Shown here piece after piece: positions 26,750 to 34,445 of a stretch of DNA of 64,000 nucleotides (within the stretch, counting starts at the first letter, position 1; each line of letters begins with the position of its first letter). The DNA is from Paratissierella sp033809995. Its GTDB lineage: Bacteria > Bacillota > Clostridia > Tissierellales > Tissierellaceae. The notes beneath the pieces are model-generated. The model was not told the DNA's origin and did not search any database. It saw only the letters and a program-made list of their open reading frames with translations. Location of the stretch: the NCBI GenBank assembly GCA_033809995.1, contig JAPXKQ010000007.1:1-64000 (forward strand). The letters run 5' to 3'. A program made the position numbers and the translations under genes.

Positions 26750-27358
26750 TTATTTTACATTGCTTACACCAAAAAGCCTTTTGAAAAATCCTATTTGATT
26801 TTCCTCATATTTTTTAATTTTGTCCCGTAGCTCCATTGTCTCATAGGTTTTTTCTTTCAATCTCATTTTTAATTTTGCATTTTCACATATAAGAACATCT
26901 CTTTCCTTGGAGTTAATTTCTTGTTTTAATGCTATAATTTCATCCTTTAATTCTTCTATGAGCACAATACTATCTTGGTTGCTTCTACTGATTATTTCGT
27001 TTAGCTTAGTAAAAAATGATTCTTCAAGAGATTTGCTAATTTCCAATGCTATTGATGTACTATCAATTTCAGAAATATTATTATCTAAAACACTTAAGGA
27101 AGTGCTATTTTGATTAGATATTACTAACTCAGGAGATGAGATTATGAGTTTAATTTGTTTATTACTAAACCCTTTTTCCTGTAACATCTTTATATATTGA
27201 ATTAACTCTATTTCTTTATAGGTATAATATCTATGATTAGAATCTGTTCTTGGAACATCTATATCAAATTCCCTCTCATAATATCTTAATACATGTGGTG
27301 CATAACCCGTTAATTCAGATACCTCTGAAATTGTGTACTCTACTGAATAATCCATCAT
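26750..27358 (-). CDS. MerR-type DNA-binding protein with C-terminal coiled coil
   Basis: This 202-residue protein has an N-terminal MerR winged helix (YTISEVSELTGYAPHVLRYY, then RYYTYKEIELIQYIKMLQEKGF). A variable linker follows, and from about residue 120 a long Lys/Glu-rich coiled coil ending in GFFKRLFGVSNVK. It has no cysteines arranged for metal sensing. MerR heads with long coils include RacA-like chromosome-anchoring proteins, but I cannot assign that role. The start ATG follows AAGGGGG. The gene lies between the two inverted copies of the miaB 5' segment. Confidence 0.8.
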   Translation of the reverse strand: MMDYSVEYTISEVSELTGYAPHVLRYYEREFDIDVPRTDSNHRYYTYKEIELIQYIKMLQEKGFSNKQIKLIISSPELVISNQNSTSLSVLDNNISEIDSTSIALEISKSLEESFFTKLNEIISRSNQDSIVLIEELKDEIIALKQEINSKERDVLICENAKLKMRLKEKTYETMELRDKIKKYEENQIGFFKRLFGVSNVK

Positions 27359-27532
27359 AATATAAGTCCCCCTTGCTTTCCATGGCCACTTTAGTTATGA
27401 AATAATTTCTATAAACTTGTCCAAATATCCTCTTTTTTGTGGTCATTATTTTCATACAAATTTCCTTAAATAATTTAAATACGTGTTGAAAATTGTATGT
27501 TTTAAGAGGCTTTTATCGATGATGGTAAAATA

Positions 27533-27595
27533 ATGCTTCTAATGATTCAAACCTATGGTTGTCAGATGAATGAGCATGATTCAGAAAAGATATAA
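27533..27595 (+). pseudogene. Inverted fragment of the miaB 5' end
   Basis: Positions 27542-27592 match miaB codons 5-21 (complement of 26578-26628) at 49 of 51 bases; both differences are synonymous (Glu GAA to GAG, Ser TCG to TCA). A stop codon follows at once. Upstream an in-frame ATG at 27533 gives a 20-codon frame beginning MLLMIQTYGC. There is no further homology to miaB on either side. The fragment lies opposite the transcription direction of its neighbours. Confidence 0.9.
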
Positions 27596-27616
27596 GGAGA
27601 GCATAATTAGCTCTCC
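27596..27616 (-). terminator. Hairpin terminator after the M42 peptidase cluster
   Basis: GGAGAGC and GCTCTCC form a perfect 7-bp stem across a 7-base loop, beginning a few bases after the stop codon at 27621. On the minus strand it runs into TTATATCTTTT. It abuts the miaB fragment. Confidence 0.75.
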
Positions 27617-27620
27617 TCAT

Positions 27621-28619
27621 CTAAAACTCTAAATTTGAATTTAAAAATCCTACCAATAAATCTTTACAGTTTATAATATCCTTCTTTGATGCCATCTCTA
27701 ATGTGGAATGTACATATCTAGTTGGTATAGATATTACTCCTGAAGGAACACCTTCTTTATTTAAATGGATTGCTCCGGAATCTGTACCTCCAAATTCTAG
27801 GACCTCCATTTGATAAGGAATATTGTTTCCTTTAGCAACTTTGACCAATTGTTCTCTAATGCATGGATGACAGATAATCGAATTATCTTTAACCTTAACT
27901 GCTGCACCTTTGTTTAATCCAATGGCAAATGTTTTGGCTTTAGGAGTATCTCCATGGGCCGTTACATCTAATGCTATGCCAATGTCAGGACTTATATTAT
28001 ATGCTGCTGTTTTAGCTCCTCTTAATCCAACTTCCTCTTGAACAGAGAATACGAAATATAAATCATTTTTAGGTGATTTTATATCTTTTATGGCTTCTAT
28101 GGCGATAAAACATCCAACTCTATCATCTAAGTAGGGAGTGAATACTACATTTTCATTTTCATCAAACCCATTATGGTAAATACAAATATCTCCTATATTT
28201 ACTTTTTTCTCAGCCTCTTCTTTACTAAATGCACCAATATCAATATACATATTTTCTAGTTTTAATTTTGAAATATCATCTACAGGTTCACTATAGATAG
28301 CTCCTACTGTACCATTTTCAAATATAACCTTTTGGCTTAAAGTAACATAAGGGGATATTCCACCGATATTAGTAAACCTTAAAAAACCATCTTTATCTAT
28401 ATCTATTACCATAAGACCTATTTGATCCATATGGGAGGATATCATTACTTTTTTACCATCACCTTTTTTATGAGCTATCAGATTTCCTAGTGCATCTACC
28501 TTAATGTCGTCAACATATTTTTCTATTTCCTTAATTATAAAATCTCTAACAAGTTTCTCATTGCTAGCAGGCCCATACACTTGAACTAAATCTTTTAACA
28601 ATTTACTATTAAAATTCAT
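27621..28619 (-). CDS. M42 family metallo-aminopeptidase, paralogue 1
   Basis: This 332-residue M42 (TET-type) aminopeptidase has all metal ligands: SSHMDQIGLMV (His, Asp), LDDRVGC, VQEEVGLRG (catalytic Glu pair), ALDVTAHGD, and TRYVHS. Such enzymes form large dodecamers that trim peptides from the N terminus in the cytoplasm. It is the last of three tandem paralogues, its ATG touching the stop of the second gene at 28619. Substrate specificity cannot be read. Some relatives carry the misleading label endoglucanase M. Confidence 0.9.
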   Translation of the reverse strand: MNFNSKLLKDLVQVYGPASNEKLVRDFIIKEIEKYVDDIKVDALGNLIAHKKGDGKKVMISSHMDQIGLMVIDIDKDGFLRFTNIGGISPYVTLSQKVIFENGTVGAIYSEPVDDISKLKLENMYIDIGAFSKEEAEKKVNIGDICIYHNGFDENENVVFTPYLDDRVGCFIAIEAIKDIKSPKNDLYFVFSVQEEVGLRGAKTAAYNISPDIGIALDVTAHGDTPKAKTFAIGLNKGAAVKVKDNSIICHPCIREQLVKVAKGNNIPYQMEVLEFGGTDSGAIHLNKEGVPSGVISIPTRYVHSTLEMASKKDIINCKDLLVGFLNSNLEF

Positions 28620-29638
28620 TATAATACCCCCCTACCATATTCGGTTAATATTGTTTTTAATAATTTATAAGTGTTATTGTAGTCATCCATACTCATAACT
28701 GAATTTGGACTGTGTATATATCTACATGGAACTGAGATGCAGGTAGTAAGACAACCAGTTTTATTTGTATGGATTTTCCCAGAATCATTTCCGCCCATTG
28801 CAGTTTTTCTATACTGATAGGGAATTTGATAATTTTCTGCAATTTCCACAATTCTTTTTCTAAATTGGGGATTATAGACAGTTGTTCTATCAGCTAAAGA
28901 TATTGCAGGACCCTTTCCTATTTGCGTAGGTATTAAATGAGTGTCAATTTTAGTCATTTCATAACATATTGTACCCTCTAAGACAATAGCAATATCTGGG
29001 TCAACTTCATAAGCTGCTGGCCCGGATCCAACTAAACCCACTTCCTCCATAACAGTAAACACTGCATAAAAGCTTATATTTTTTATTTCCTTTACTAAAT
29101 CAATTAGTAAACTGCATCCTACTCTATTATCAAGAGCTTTAGCTTTAACTAAATTTTCTCCAAACCCTACATAATCACTTTGAAATGTAACATAGTCTCC
29201 AATGCTTACGTATTTTTCTGCATCTTCTTTAGACGTAGCCCCTATATCTATGTATAAATCATCTATGCTTAAAGCGTTTATCCATTCTTCTCTTTTTTGA
29301 AGGTGTATAGGTTTTGCACCAATTACACCATAAATTTTATCCTTCCCCACGTAAACTGATTTAGATACTAAGATACGTTTATCAATTCCGCCAACAGGCA
29401 TAAATTTTAATAGTCCAGATGAATCGATTTCTTTTATTAAAAGACCTACTTCATCCATATGAGCTGTAACCATTAATTTTTTAGTACTATCTAGACCTTT
29501 TTTATATGCAATGATATTTCCTAACCTATCAATTTTAATACTATCAACATAGTCTTTAATTTCATCTTTTATCAAATCTCTTACTTCTTTTTCATTTCCT
29601 GATACACCCGAAGCTTCTGTTAGTAATTTTAATAGCAT
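28619..29638 (-). CDS. M42 family metallo-aminopeptidase, paralogue 2
   Basis: This 339-residue paralogue keeps TAHMDEVGLLI, LDNRVGC, VMEEVGLVG and CRYIHS. At the metal-ligand position where its neighbours have Asp (ALDV and AVDV) it has Glu (VLEGTI), a variant that also occurs in some M42 subgroups and may change specificity. It overlaps paralogue 3 by 10 bp and shares its last base with paralogue 1, so the three are translated together. Its start ATG follows GGAGG. Confidence 0.9.
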   Translation of the reverse strand: MLLKLLTEASGVSGNEKEVRDLIKDEIKDYVDSIKIDRLGNIIAYKKGLDSTKKLMVTAHMDEVGLLIKEIDSSGLLKFMPVGGIDKRILVSKSVYVGKDKIYGVIGAKPIHLQKREEWINALSIDDLYIDIGATSKEDAEKYVSIGDYVTFQSDYVGFGENLVKAKALDNRVGCSLLIDLVKEIKNISFYAVFTVMEEVGLVGSGPAAYEVDPDIAIVLEGTICYEMTKIDTHLIPTQIGKGPAISLADRTTVYNPQFRKRIVEIAENYQIPYQYRKTAMGGNDSGKIHTNKTGCLTTCISVPCRYIHSPNSVMSMDDYNNTYKLLKTILTEYGRGVL

Positions 29639-30678
29639 AACAATCCCTCCAAATTATCACTTGATATAGACGATATAAAGAAAGCAAGAAGTTTACCTGT
29701 ATTTTTAATATCTTGCATATCTAACACTTCAACTGAAGTATGCATATAACGAAGGGGTATTGATACTACCAATGAAGGTATACCTTCTCTTGTGATTTGC
29801 ATTGCCCTAGCATCAGTACCAGTTGGTCCAGGGGTAATCTCCATTTGATAAGGTATATTATATTCATTAGCTATTTCAACTAATTTCTTTCTTAAATTGG
29901 GGTGAATATTTCCACCAAGAGTAATTCCAGGTCCTTTACCTAATTCTATTGAATTAGATTTATTCAATTCAGGTGTTGTACCAAATCCAACATCTACAGC
30001 TATTCCAATATCAGGGTTTATGCTATAACAAGAGGTTAAAGCTCCTGCCATGCTAACCTCTTCTTGTACAGTTGTTACGAAATATATATCTGCTTCATGA
30101 TTTATATTAGATAATTCCTTTATACATTCATATAAGACTGCAATACCAGCCCTATCATCTAATGCTTTGCCTGATACTCGATTATTTTTCAATTCCATAA
30201 GTTTACGTTTAATAGTAATAGTATCTCCAATACTTACATACTTTTTAACTTCATCCTTAGATAACCCAATATCAATTGTCATATCTTCAATCCTTATTGC
30301 TTTATCCTGTTCAGAACTTTCTTGAAGATGAGGTGGTTTTGAACCTATAACGCCAAATAAATCTTTGGAACCATGAACTATCACCTCTTGACCTAAAATA
30401 GTTCTTGGATCAATTCCACCAATATTAGTAAATCTTAAAAAACCATTATCTTCAATATCTTTTACCATTAATCCAATCTCATCCATATGTCCTGCTAACA
30501 TTATCTTTACGTTACTTTTTTGACCCTTCTTTAAGATAATAACATTACCTAAAGCATCTGATTTAATTTCATCAGAATACTCTTTAAAGGCATTTTTTAT
30601 TGAATCTTGTAAGGTGTGTTCAAAACCCGAGACTCCATTGTTATTAGATAGTAATTCTAATAAGATTTTTGTTTCCAA
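29629..30678 (-). CDS. M42 family metallo-aminopeptidase, paralogue 3 (first in operon)
   Basis: This 349-residue M42 peptidase has LAGHMDEIGLMV, LDDRAGIAV, VQEEVSMAG, AVDVGFGTTP and LRYMHTS, covering the metal and catalytic residues. An upstream ATG (30753) would start inside a dispersed repeat. The TTG at 30678 follows AAAGGAGGGG and begins LETKILLELLSN, aligned with the starts of the two other paralogues, so it is preferred. The leader contains hairpin 1 of repeat copy C. Confidence 0.9.
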   Translation of the reverse strand: METKILLELLSNNNGVSGFEHTLQDSIKNAFKEYSDEIKSDALGNVIILKKGQKSNVKIMLAGHMDEIGLMVKDIEDNGFLRFTNIGGIDPRTILGQEVIVHGSKDLFGVIGSKPPHLQESSEQDKAIRIEDMTIDIGLSKDEVKKYVSIGDTITIKRKLMELKNNRVSGKALDDRAGIAVLYECIKELSNINHEADIYFVTTVQEEVSMAGALTSCYSINPDIGIAVDVGFGTTPELNKSNSIELGKGPGITLGGNIHPNLRKKLVEIANEYNIPYQMEITPGPTGTDARAMQITREGIPSLVVSIPLRYMHTSVEVLDMQDIKNTGKLLAFFISSISSDNLEGLLCY

Positions 30679-30705
30679 TAAAACCCCTCCTTTTTTAGTA
30701 TACAT

Positions 30706-30813
30706 AAGAAAAGCATCTAACGATGCGTTAAGGTAGCTTTTCTTGAAACTCATATACGGAAAGTCCCGTAAATTAAATTATCCGAATTGTAGGACTTTCC
30801 TATTCGTTATAAA
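30706..30813 (+). repeat. Dispersed structured repeat, copy C
   Basis: Hairpin 1 is AAGAAAAGC (30706-30714) with GCTTTTCTT (30736-30744). The conserved box TTGAAACTCAT follows. Hairpin 2 is GGAAAGTCC (30758-30766) with GGACTTTCC (30792-30800), then TATTCGTTATAAA. Compared with copy D, hairpin 2 changes T to C in one arm and A to G in the other, so pairing is kept. The right 28 bases equal copy A. Both flanking genes are on the minus strand. Confidence 0.8.
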
Positions 30814-30816
30814 GGT

Positions 30817-30845
30817 AGGGTTATAATGCTATTCATTATAACCCT
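30817..30845 (-). terminator. Hairpin after ispH-rpsA
   Basis: AGGGTTATAATG pairs perfectly with CATTATAACCCT (12 bp) across CTATT. On the minus strand it is followed by ACCTTTATAA, a poor T tract. It begins 6 bases beyond the stop codon and directly abuts repeat copy C. Confidence 0.65.
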
Positions 30846-30851
30846 TAAACA

Positions 30852-32825
30852 TTACTTATTATTATTGATAATATCCTCTACTGTAGTGTCCAACTCCTCA
30901 TTTTTTATTTCTTCGTTCTTTTCCACTACAACATCTTCAGTAGGGTTTACATCTTTAGCACTTAAGCTTATTCTTCTTTCCTCATCATTGATTTCTATAA
31001 CTTTTACAGTTACAGTATCTCCAATCTTAAGTACATCAGAAGGTTTATTTACGTGTTCCTTTGATATTTGTGACACATGTAATAATCCATCTACACCTTC
31101 GTTAAGTCTAACGAAAGCTCCAAAATCCAATAGATTTACAACCTTGCCCTCTACTATGTCCCCTTGGCTCACATTTTTCTTAAATACTTCCCATGGCTCT
31201 TCTATAGTTTGTTTTAAACCTAGGGAAATTCTATTCTTTTCTTTGTCTAAAGCTAAAATTTTAACTTCAACTTTTTTACCTACCTTTAAAATATCTGACG
31301 GATGTTTTACTCTAAACCATGATAAATCTGAAATATGAATTAACCCATCAACACCACCTAAGTCAACAAATGCACCAAAATCGGTTAATCTTTGTACAAC
31401 ACCAGTTATAATATCATCAACCTTTAAAGTATTCCATAGCTCGGCTTTTTTAGCTTCTAATTCTTCTTTCTCTACTTCTTTTCTTGATAATATAACTCTT
31501 CTTTTAGTTTTATCAAAATCAATTACCTTAACTTTTAATTTTTTGCCTTTAAATTCATCAAGTTTTGAAACAAAGCTAGTAGAAACATGAGATGCAGGTA
31601 TAAAACCATTTATACCTTTTACTAAAACTGTTAAACCGCCCTTAACTGCGTTTATAACCTTACATTCTATAATTTCCTTATTGTTGAAAGCTTCTTCTAC
31701 TACATCCCAATTTTTTAAATCATCTACTCTTTTAGCAGATAGAACTACATTACCTTCTCCATCATCCAATTTCATTACATAAACATCTAGCTCATCGCCA
31801 ACTTTATATGCTTCCTTTAAGTTAATATCGTCGTCATAAGATACTTCATCTTTAGCTACGATCCCATCACTTTTATAATTAATATTAACCATTAATTCGT
31901 TTTCGGTAACATATAGTATAGTACCTTTTATTATGTCTCCTCTGTGAATTCTAGTGAAAGAACTCTCAATTGCTTCCATCATTTCATCTTTATTTAGATT
32001 ATCCATAGTTAATATAGCCTCCTTAATTATCCAATCAGGTGTTGATGCACCTGCTGTTATTCCTATTTTATTAAATTTTTGTATCTCTTGTAAAGATAAA
32101 TCTTTTATTGTTTCAATATGATAGACATTATTACAATACCTTCTACTTATTTCTACTAATTTTTGAGTGTTAGAGCTATGTTTGCCACCTATTATAATCA
32201 TAGCATTTACCATTTGGGCAACTTTTAAAGCAGATTCTTGACGAGTCTTTGTGGCATTACATATGGTATTAAATACCTCTATATTATTTGCCCTAGTTTT
32301 TACAATTTCTGTTAATTCATTAAATTTTTCTAATGTATTTGTTGTTTGTGAAACTAGACAAACCTTGTCCAAGAAAGGTAGATTCTTAGCCTCTTCTTCA
32401 TTATTAATAATATATGCTTTATATTCGCAATAACTGTTTATTCCTATTACTTCAGGATGATTTTTATCCCCTATTATTACTATATCATAACCTTTATTAA
32501 AGAATTGTTCAACTTTTTTCTGGATTGATATAACATATGGGCAAGTACAATCCACTAGCTCTAAGTTCATGTCCACAATTTCCTTACTGACGCTTTTAGG
32601 AACACCATGGGACCTTATTATAATTTTTCCATTATTTATGCCTTCAATATTATCTATTGTATGAAGTCCTTTACTTTCAAATTCCTTTACCGCTTGCTCA
32701 TTGTGTATTAGGGGACCATAAGAAAAAGTATCTTTTGTTTTATCTTCTAATTCATTTAAAGTTTTCTCAACAGCTCTTTTAACTCCAAAGCAGAAGCCAG
32801 CATTTTCAGCTATTATTATTTCCAC
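30852..32825 (-). CDS. ispH: Fusion of HMBPP reductase IspH and ribosomal protein S1
   Basis: This 657-residue protein joins two activities. Residues 1 to about 280 are IspH, the Fe-S enzyme for the last step of the MEP isoprenoid pathway, with cluster cysteines in NAGFCFGVKRAV, CTCPYV and CNATKT. Residues from about 290 contain four S1 RNA-binding repeats (clear ones: DFGAFVDLGGVDGLIHISDLS and DFGAFVRLNEGVDGLLHVS, each shown in part). This IspH-S1 fusion is known from Clostridia. The GTG at 32825 follows GGGAGG; a nearby ATG is out of frame. plsC and cmk lie upstream on the same strand. Confidence 0.95.
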   Translation of the reverse strand: MEIIIAENAGFCFGVKRAVEKTLNELEDKTKDTFSYGPLIHNEQAVKEFESKGLHTIDNIEGINNGKIIIRSHGVPKSVSKEIVDMNLELVDCTCPYVISIQKKVEQFFNKGYDIVIIGDKNHPEVIGINSYCEYKAYIINNEEEAKNLPFLDKVCLVSQTTNTLEKFNELTEIVKTRANNIEVFNTICNATKTRQESALKVAQMVNAMIIIGGKHSSNTQKLVEISRRYCNNVYHIETIKDLSLQEIQKFNKIGITAGASTPDWIIKEAILTMDNLNKDEMMEAIESSFTRIHRGDIIKGTILYVTENELMVNINYKSDGIVAKDEVSYDDDINLKEAYKVGDELDVYVMKLDDGEGNVVLSAKRVDDLKNWDVVEEAFNNKEIIECKVINAVKGGLTVLVKGINGFIPASHVSTSFVSKLDEFKGKKLKVKVIDFDKTKRRVILSRKEVEKEELEAKKAELWNTLKVDDIITGVVQRLTDFGAFVDLGGVDGLIHISDLSWFRVKHPSDILKVGKKVEVKILALDKEKNRISLGLKQTIEEPWEVFKKNVSQGDIVEGKVVNLLDFGAFVRLNEGVDGLLHVSQISKEHVNKPSDVLKIGDTVTVKVIEINDEERRISLSAKDVNPTEDVVVEKNEEIKNEELDTTVEDIINNNK

Positions 32826-32857
32826 ATGCTTTACCTCCCTTATTGTAACATCAAGGT

Positions 32858-33436
32858 TTAATTTTCTAGTGCATAAATGGATTCTAAGATATTTTTACTA
32901 ATATTTAGATATTCTTCATTATTAAGTTTTTTATTATAATTATCTGATAAATCTATAGGTTTACCTATATTGATATTTACTTTACCAAATAATTTATATG
33001 TGCTTCCTATATAAATAGGCAATATCTTTGATTGAGCTTTTATAGCCAGCAGTGCAGTACCTGCCTTAGCATTATTCAAATCCACAGAATCTACTCTTGT
33101 CCCCTCTGGGAATATACCTAATACTTTTTCGTTTTTTAAGACCCTAAGTGCATTTTTAATTGCTGCTATATCTGTATCCTGTCTATCTACAGGAAATGAT
33201 TCAAGCTTATAAATTAAGAAAGATAAAAATTTATTTTTAAATAACTCCTTTTTAGCCATCCAATGGACTTGTCTTGGAAAAGCTATAGATATTAGAACCG
33301 GATCCCAATTACTTCTATGATTAGCACATATTACAAGTCTATCATTCATAGGAATATTTTCTAAACCAGTAATCTTAAATCGATAAAATAACTTTAAGAA
33401 AAAACCTAAAATATTTCTTGCTACCTTATAAAACAT
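32858..33436 (-). CDS. plsC: 1-acyl-sn-glycerol-3-phosphate acyltransferase
   Basis: This 192-residue membrane-associated acyltransferase has the NHRSNWD (H-x4-D) catalytic motif at about residue 38 and FPEGTR at about residue 112. It adds the second acyl chain to make phosphatidic acid. The N-terminal 20 residues are hydrophobic. Its ATG is immediately after the cmk stop codon, the conserved cmk-plsC-ispH/rpsA order of Clostridia. It is on the short side for the family but complete. Confidence 0.93.
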   Translation of the reverse strand: MFYKVARNILGFFLKLFYRFKITGLENIPMNDRLVICANHRSNWDPVLISIAFPRQVHWMAKKELFKNKFLSFLIYKLESFPVDRQDTDIAAIKNALRVLKNEKVLGIFPEGTRVDSVDLNNAKAGTALLAIKAQSKILPIYIGSTYKLFGKVNINIGKPIDLSDNYNKKLNNEEYLNISKNILESIYALEN

Positions 33437-34102
33437 TTAGATCCCTCCTTTAACAATGGAGATAATACTATCAACACATTCGTCTATAGTCATATTTGTA
33501 GTGTCTAGAACAAATGAATCATCAGATATGATTAAAGGTGATATTTCCCGAGTACTATCAATATTGTCACGTTTTTCTATTTCATTTATTATTTGCTCTA
33601 AGGTGATTGCAGTTTCCCCTTTTTCTACTAATTCCTTATATCTTCGTCTTCCTCTTTCTTCTACTGAAGCAGTAATAAAAAATTTAAAATTAGCATTAGG
33701 GAGAACCACTGTCGTTATATCTCTACCATCCATTACTACTGATTTAGTTTTAGCCATTTTTTGTTGTAATTTTACCATGCCTTCTCTTACTTCTTTAATT
33801 ATAGCTACATAAGATACATTTTTGTTAATGATATTTTCTCTTATTTCTTTATCAACCAGTTTACCATCCAGGTAGATGTGATTGTTGATAAAGTCTATTT
33901 CAGTGCTTTTCAATATTTCAATAACGTCCTTTGGGTTCTTAGGATTTAAATTGTTATTTAAAACCTTTAATGTTAAAGCTCTATACATAGCACCAGTATC
34001 TATGTATTCAATATTCAATTTTTTGCTTACCAACTTTGCTATTGTACTTTTACCAGCTCCTGCAGGTCCATCAATAGCTATTGAATAAATATTTTTATCC
34101 AT
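33437..34102 (-). CDS. cmk: Cytidylate kinase
   Basis: Cmk (221 residues) phosphorylates CMP and dCMP. It has the P-loop GPAGAGKST at residue 10, DTGAMYRA, and GRDITTVVLP in the CMP-binding region. A terminator for the upstream aroH remnant lies just before its start, so cmk probably begins or restarts a transcript with plsC and ispH-rpsA. The ATG follows AGGGGGA. Confidence 0.96.
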   Translation of the reverse strand: MDKNIYSIAIDGPAGAGKSTIAKLVSKKLNIEYIDTGAMYRALTLKVLNNNLNPKNPKDVIEILKSTEIDFINNHIYLDGKLVDKEIRENIINKNVSYVAIIKEVREGMVKLQQKMAKTKSVVMDGRDITTVVLPNANFKFFITASVEERGRRRYKELVEKGETAITLEQIINEIEKRDNIDSTREISPLIISDDSFVLDTTNMTIDECVDSIISIVKGGI

Positions 34103-34111
34103 AGGATTCCC

Positions 34112-34142
34112 CCTAAAAAAGAATAACCACCAATTGGCGGTT
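34112..34142 (-). terminator. Terminator after the aroH remnant
   Basis: On the minus strand AACCGCC pairs with GGTGGTT (one G-T) across AATT, followed by ATTCTTTTTTA. It lies between the aroH remnant and cmk. Confidence 0.82.
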
Positions 34143-34147
34143 GAATA

Positions 34148-34402
34148 TCATACGATTAAATCAGGTCTTAGGACTTTTGCACCCTTAAGATAAATATGTT
34201 TAACATCATTCTGATTTATATCTGAATTATATAAAATCATTAATCTTATACATTTATCTAGGCCCCCTTCAACGACCATCTCATTAAAACACATCAACCC
34301 AATATTAACATAACCCAATTCCCTAGCTGCTTTCGCAGGATATGCTTTATTTAAATCTTTAGTTGCAGAAAACAATATACAAATAACTTGATCCTTTAAC
34401 AA
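34148..34402 (-). pseudogene. aroH: 5'-truncated AroH-type chorismate mutase
   Basis: The 84 residues match the C-terminal two thirds of monofunctional AroH (about 120 residues): ILFSATKDLNKAYPAKAARELG, with its parts in order, then the Cys-containing strand GLMCFNEMVVEG, CIRLMILYN, and KHIYLKGAKVLRPDL. The first 35 or so residues are missing, including the conserved N-terminal RGATT with the active-site Arg7. A stop codon stands directly before the TTG at 34402, no ribosome binding site precedes it, and no N-terminal part is found upstream. It is probably a decaying gene that keeps its terminator. A shortened functional protein is less likely. Confidence 0.8.
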
Positions 34403-34445
34403 TTATATATTAAAATCAACAACTTAACAAGTAAATAAAACGTTT

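Noticed and set aside
27533..27595. A second, real miaB gene on the + strand
   Set aside because: Only 17 codons match and a stop follows; no other miaB part is nearby.
30826..31338. Long + strand ORF (170 codons) opposite the ispH-rpsA fusion
   Set aside because: It is the antisense of the S1 repeats, with Ser/Phe/Leu-rich composition and no ribosome binding site.
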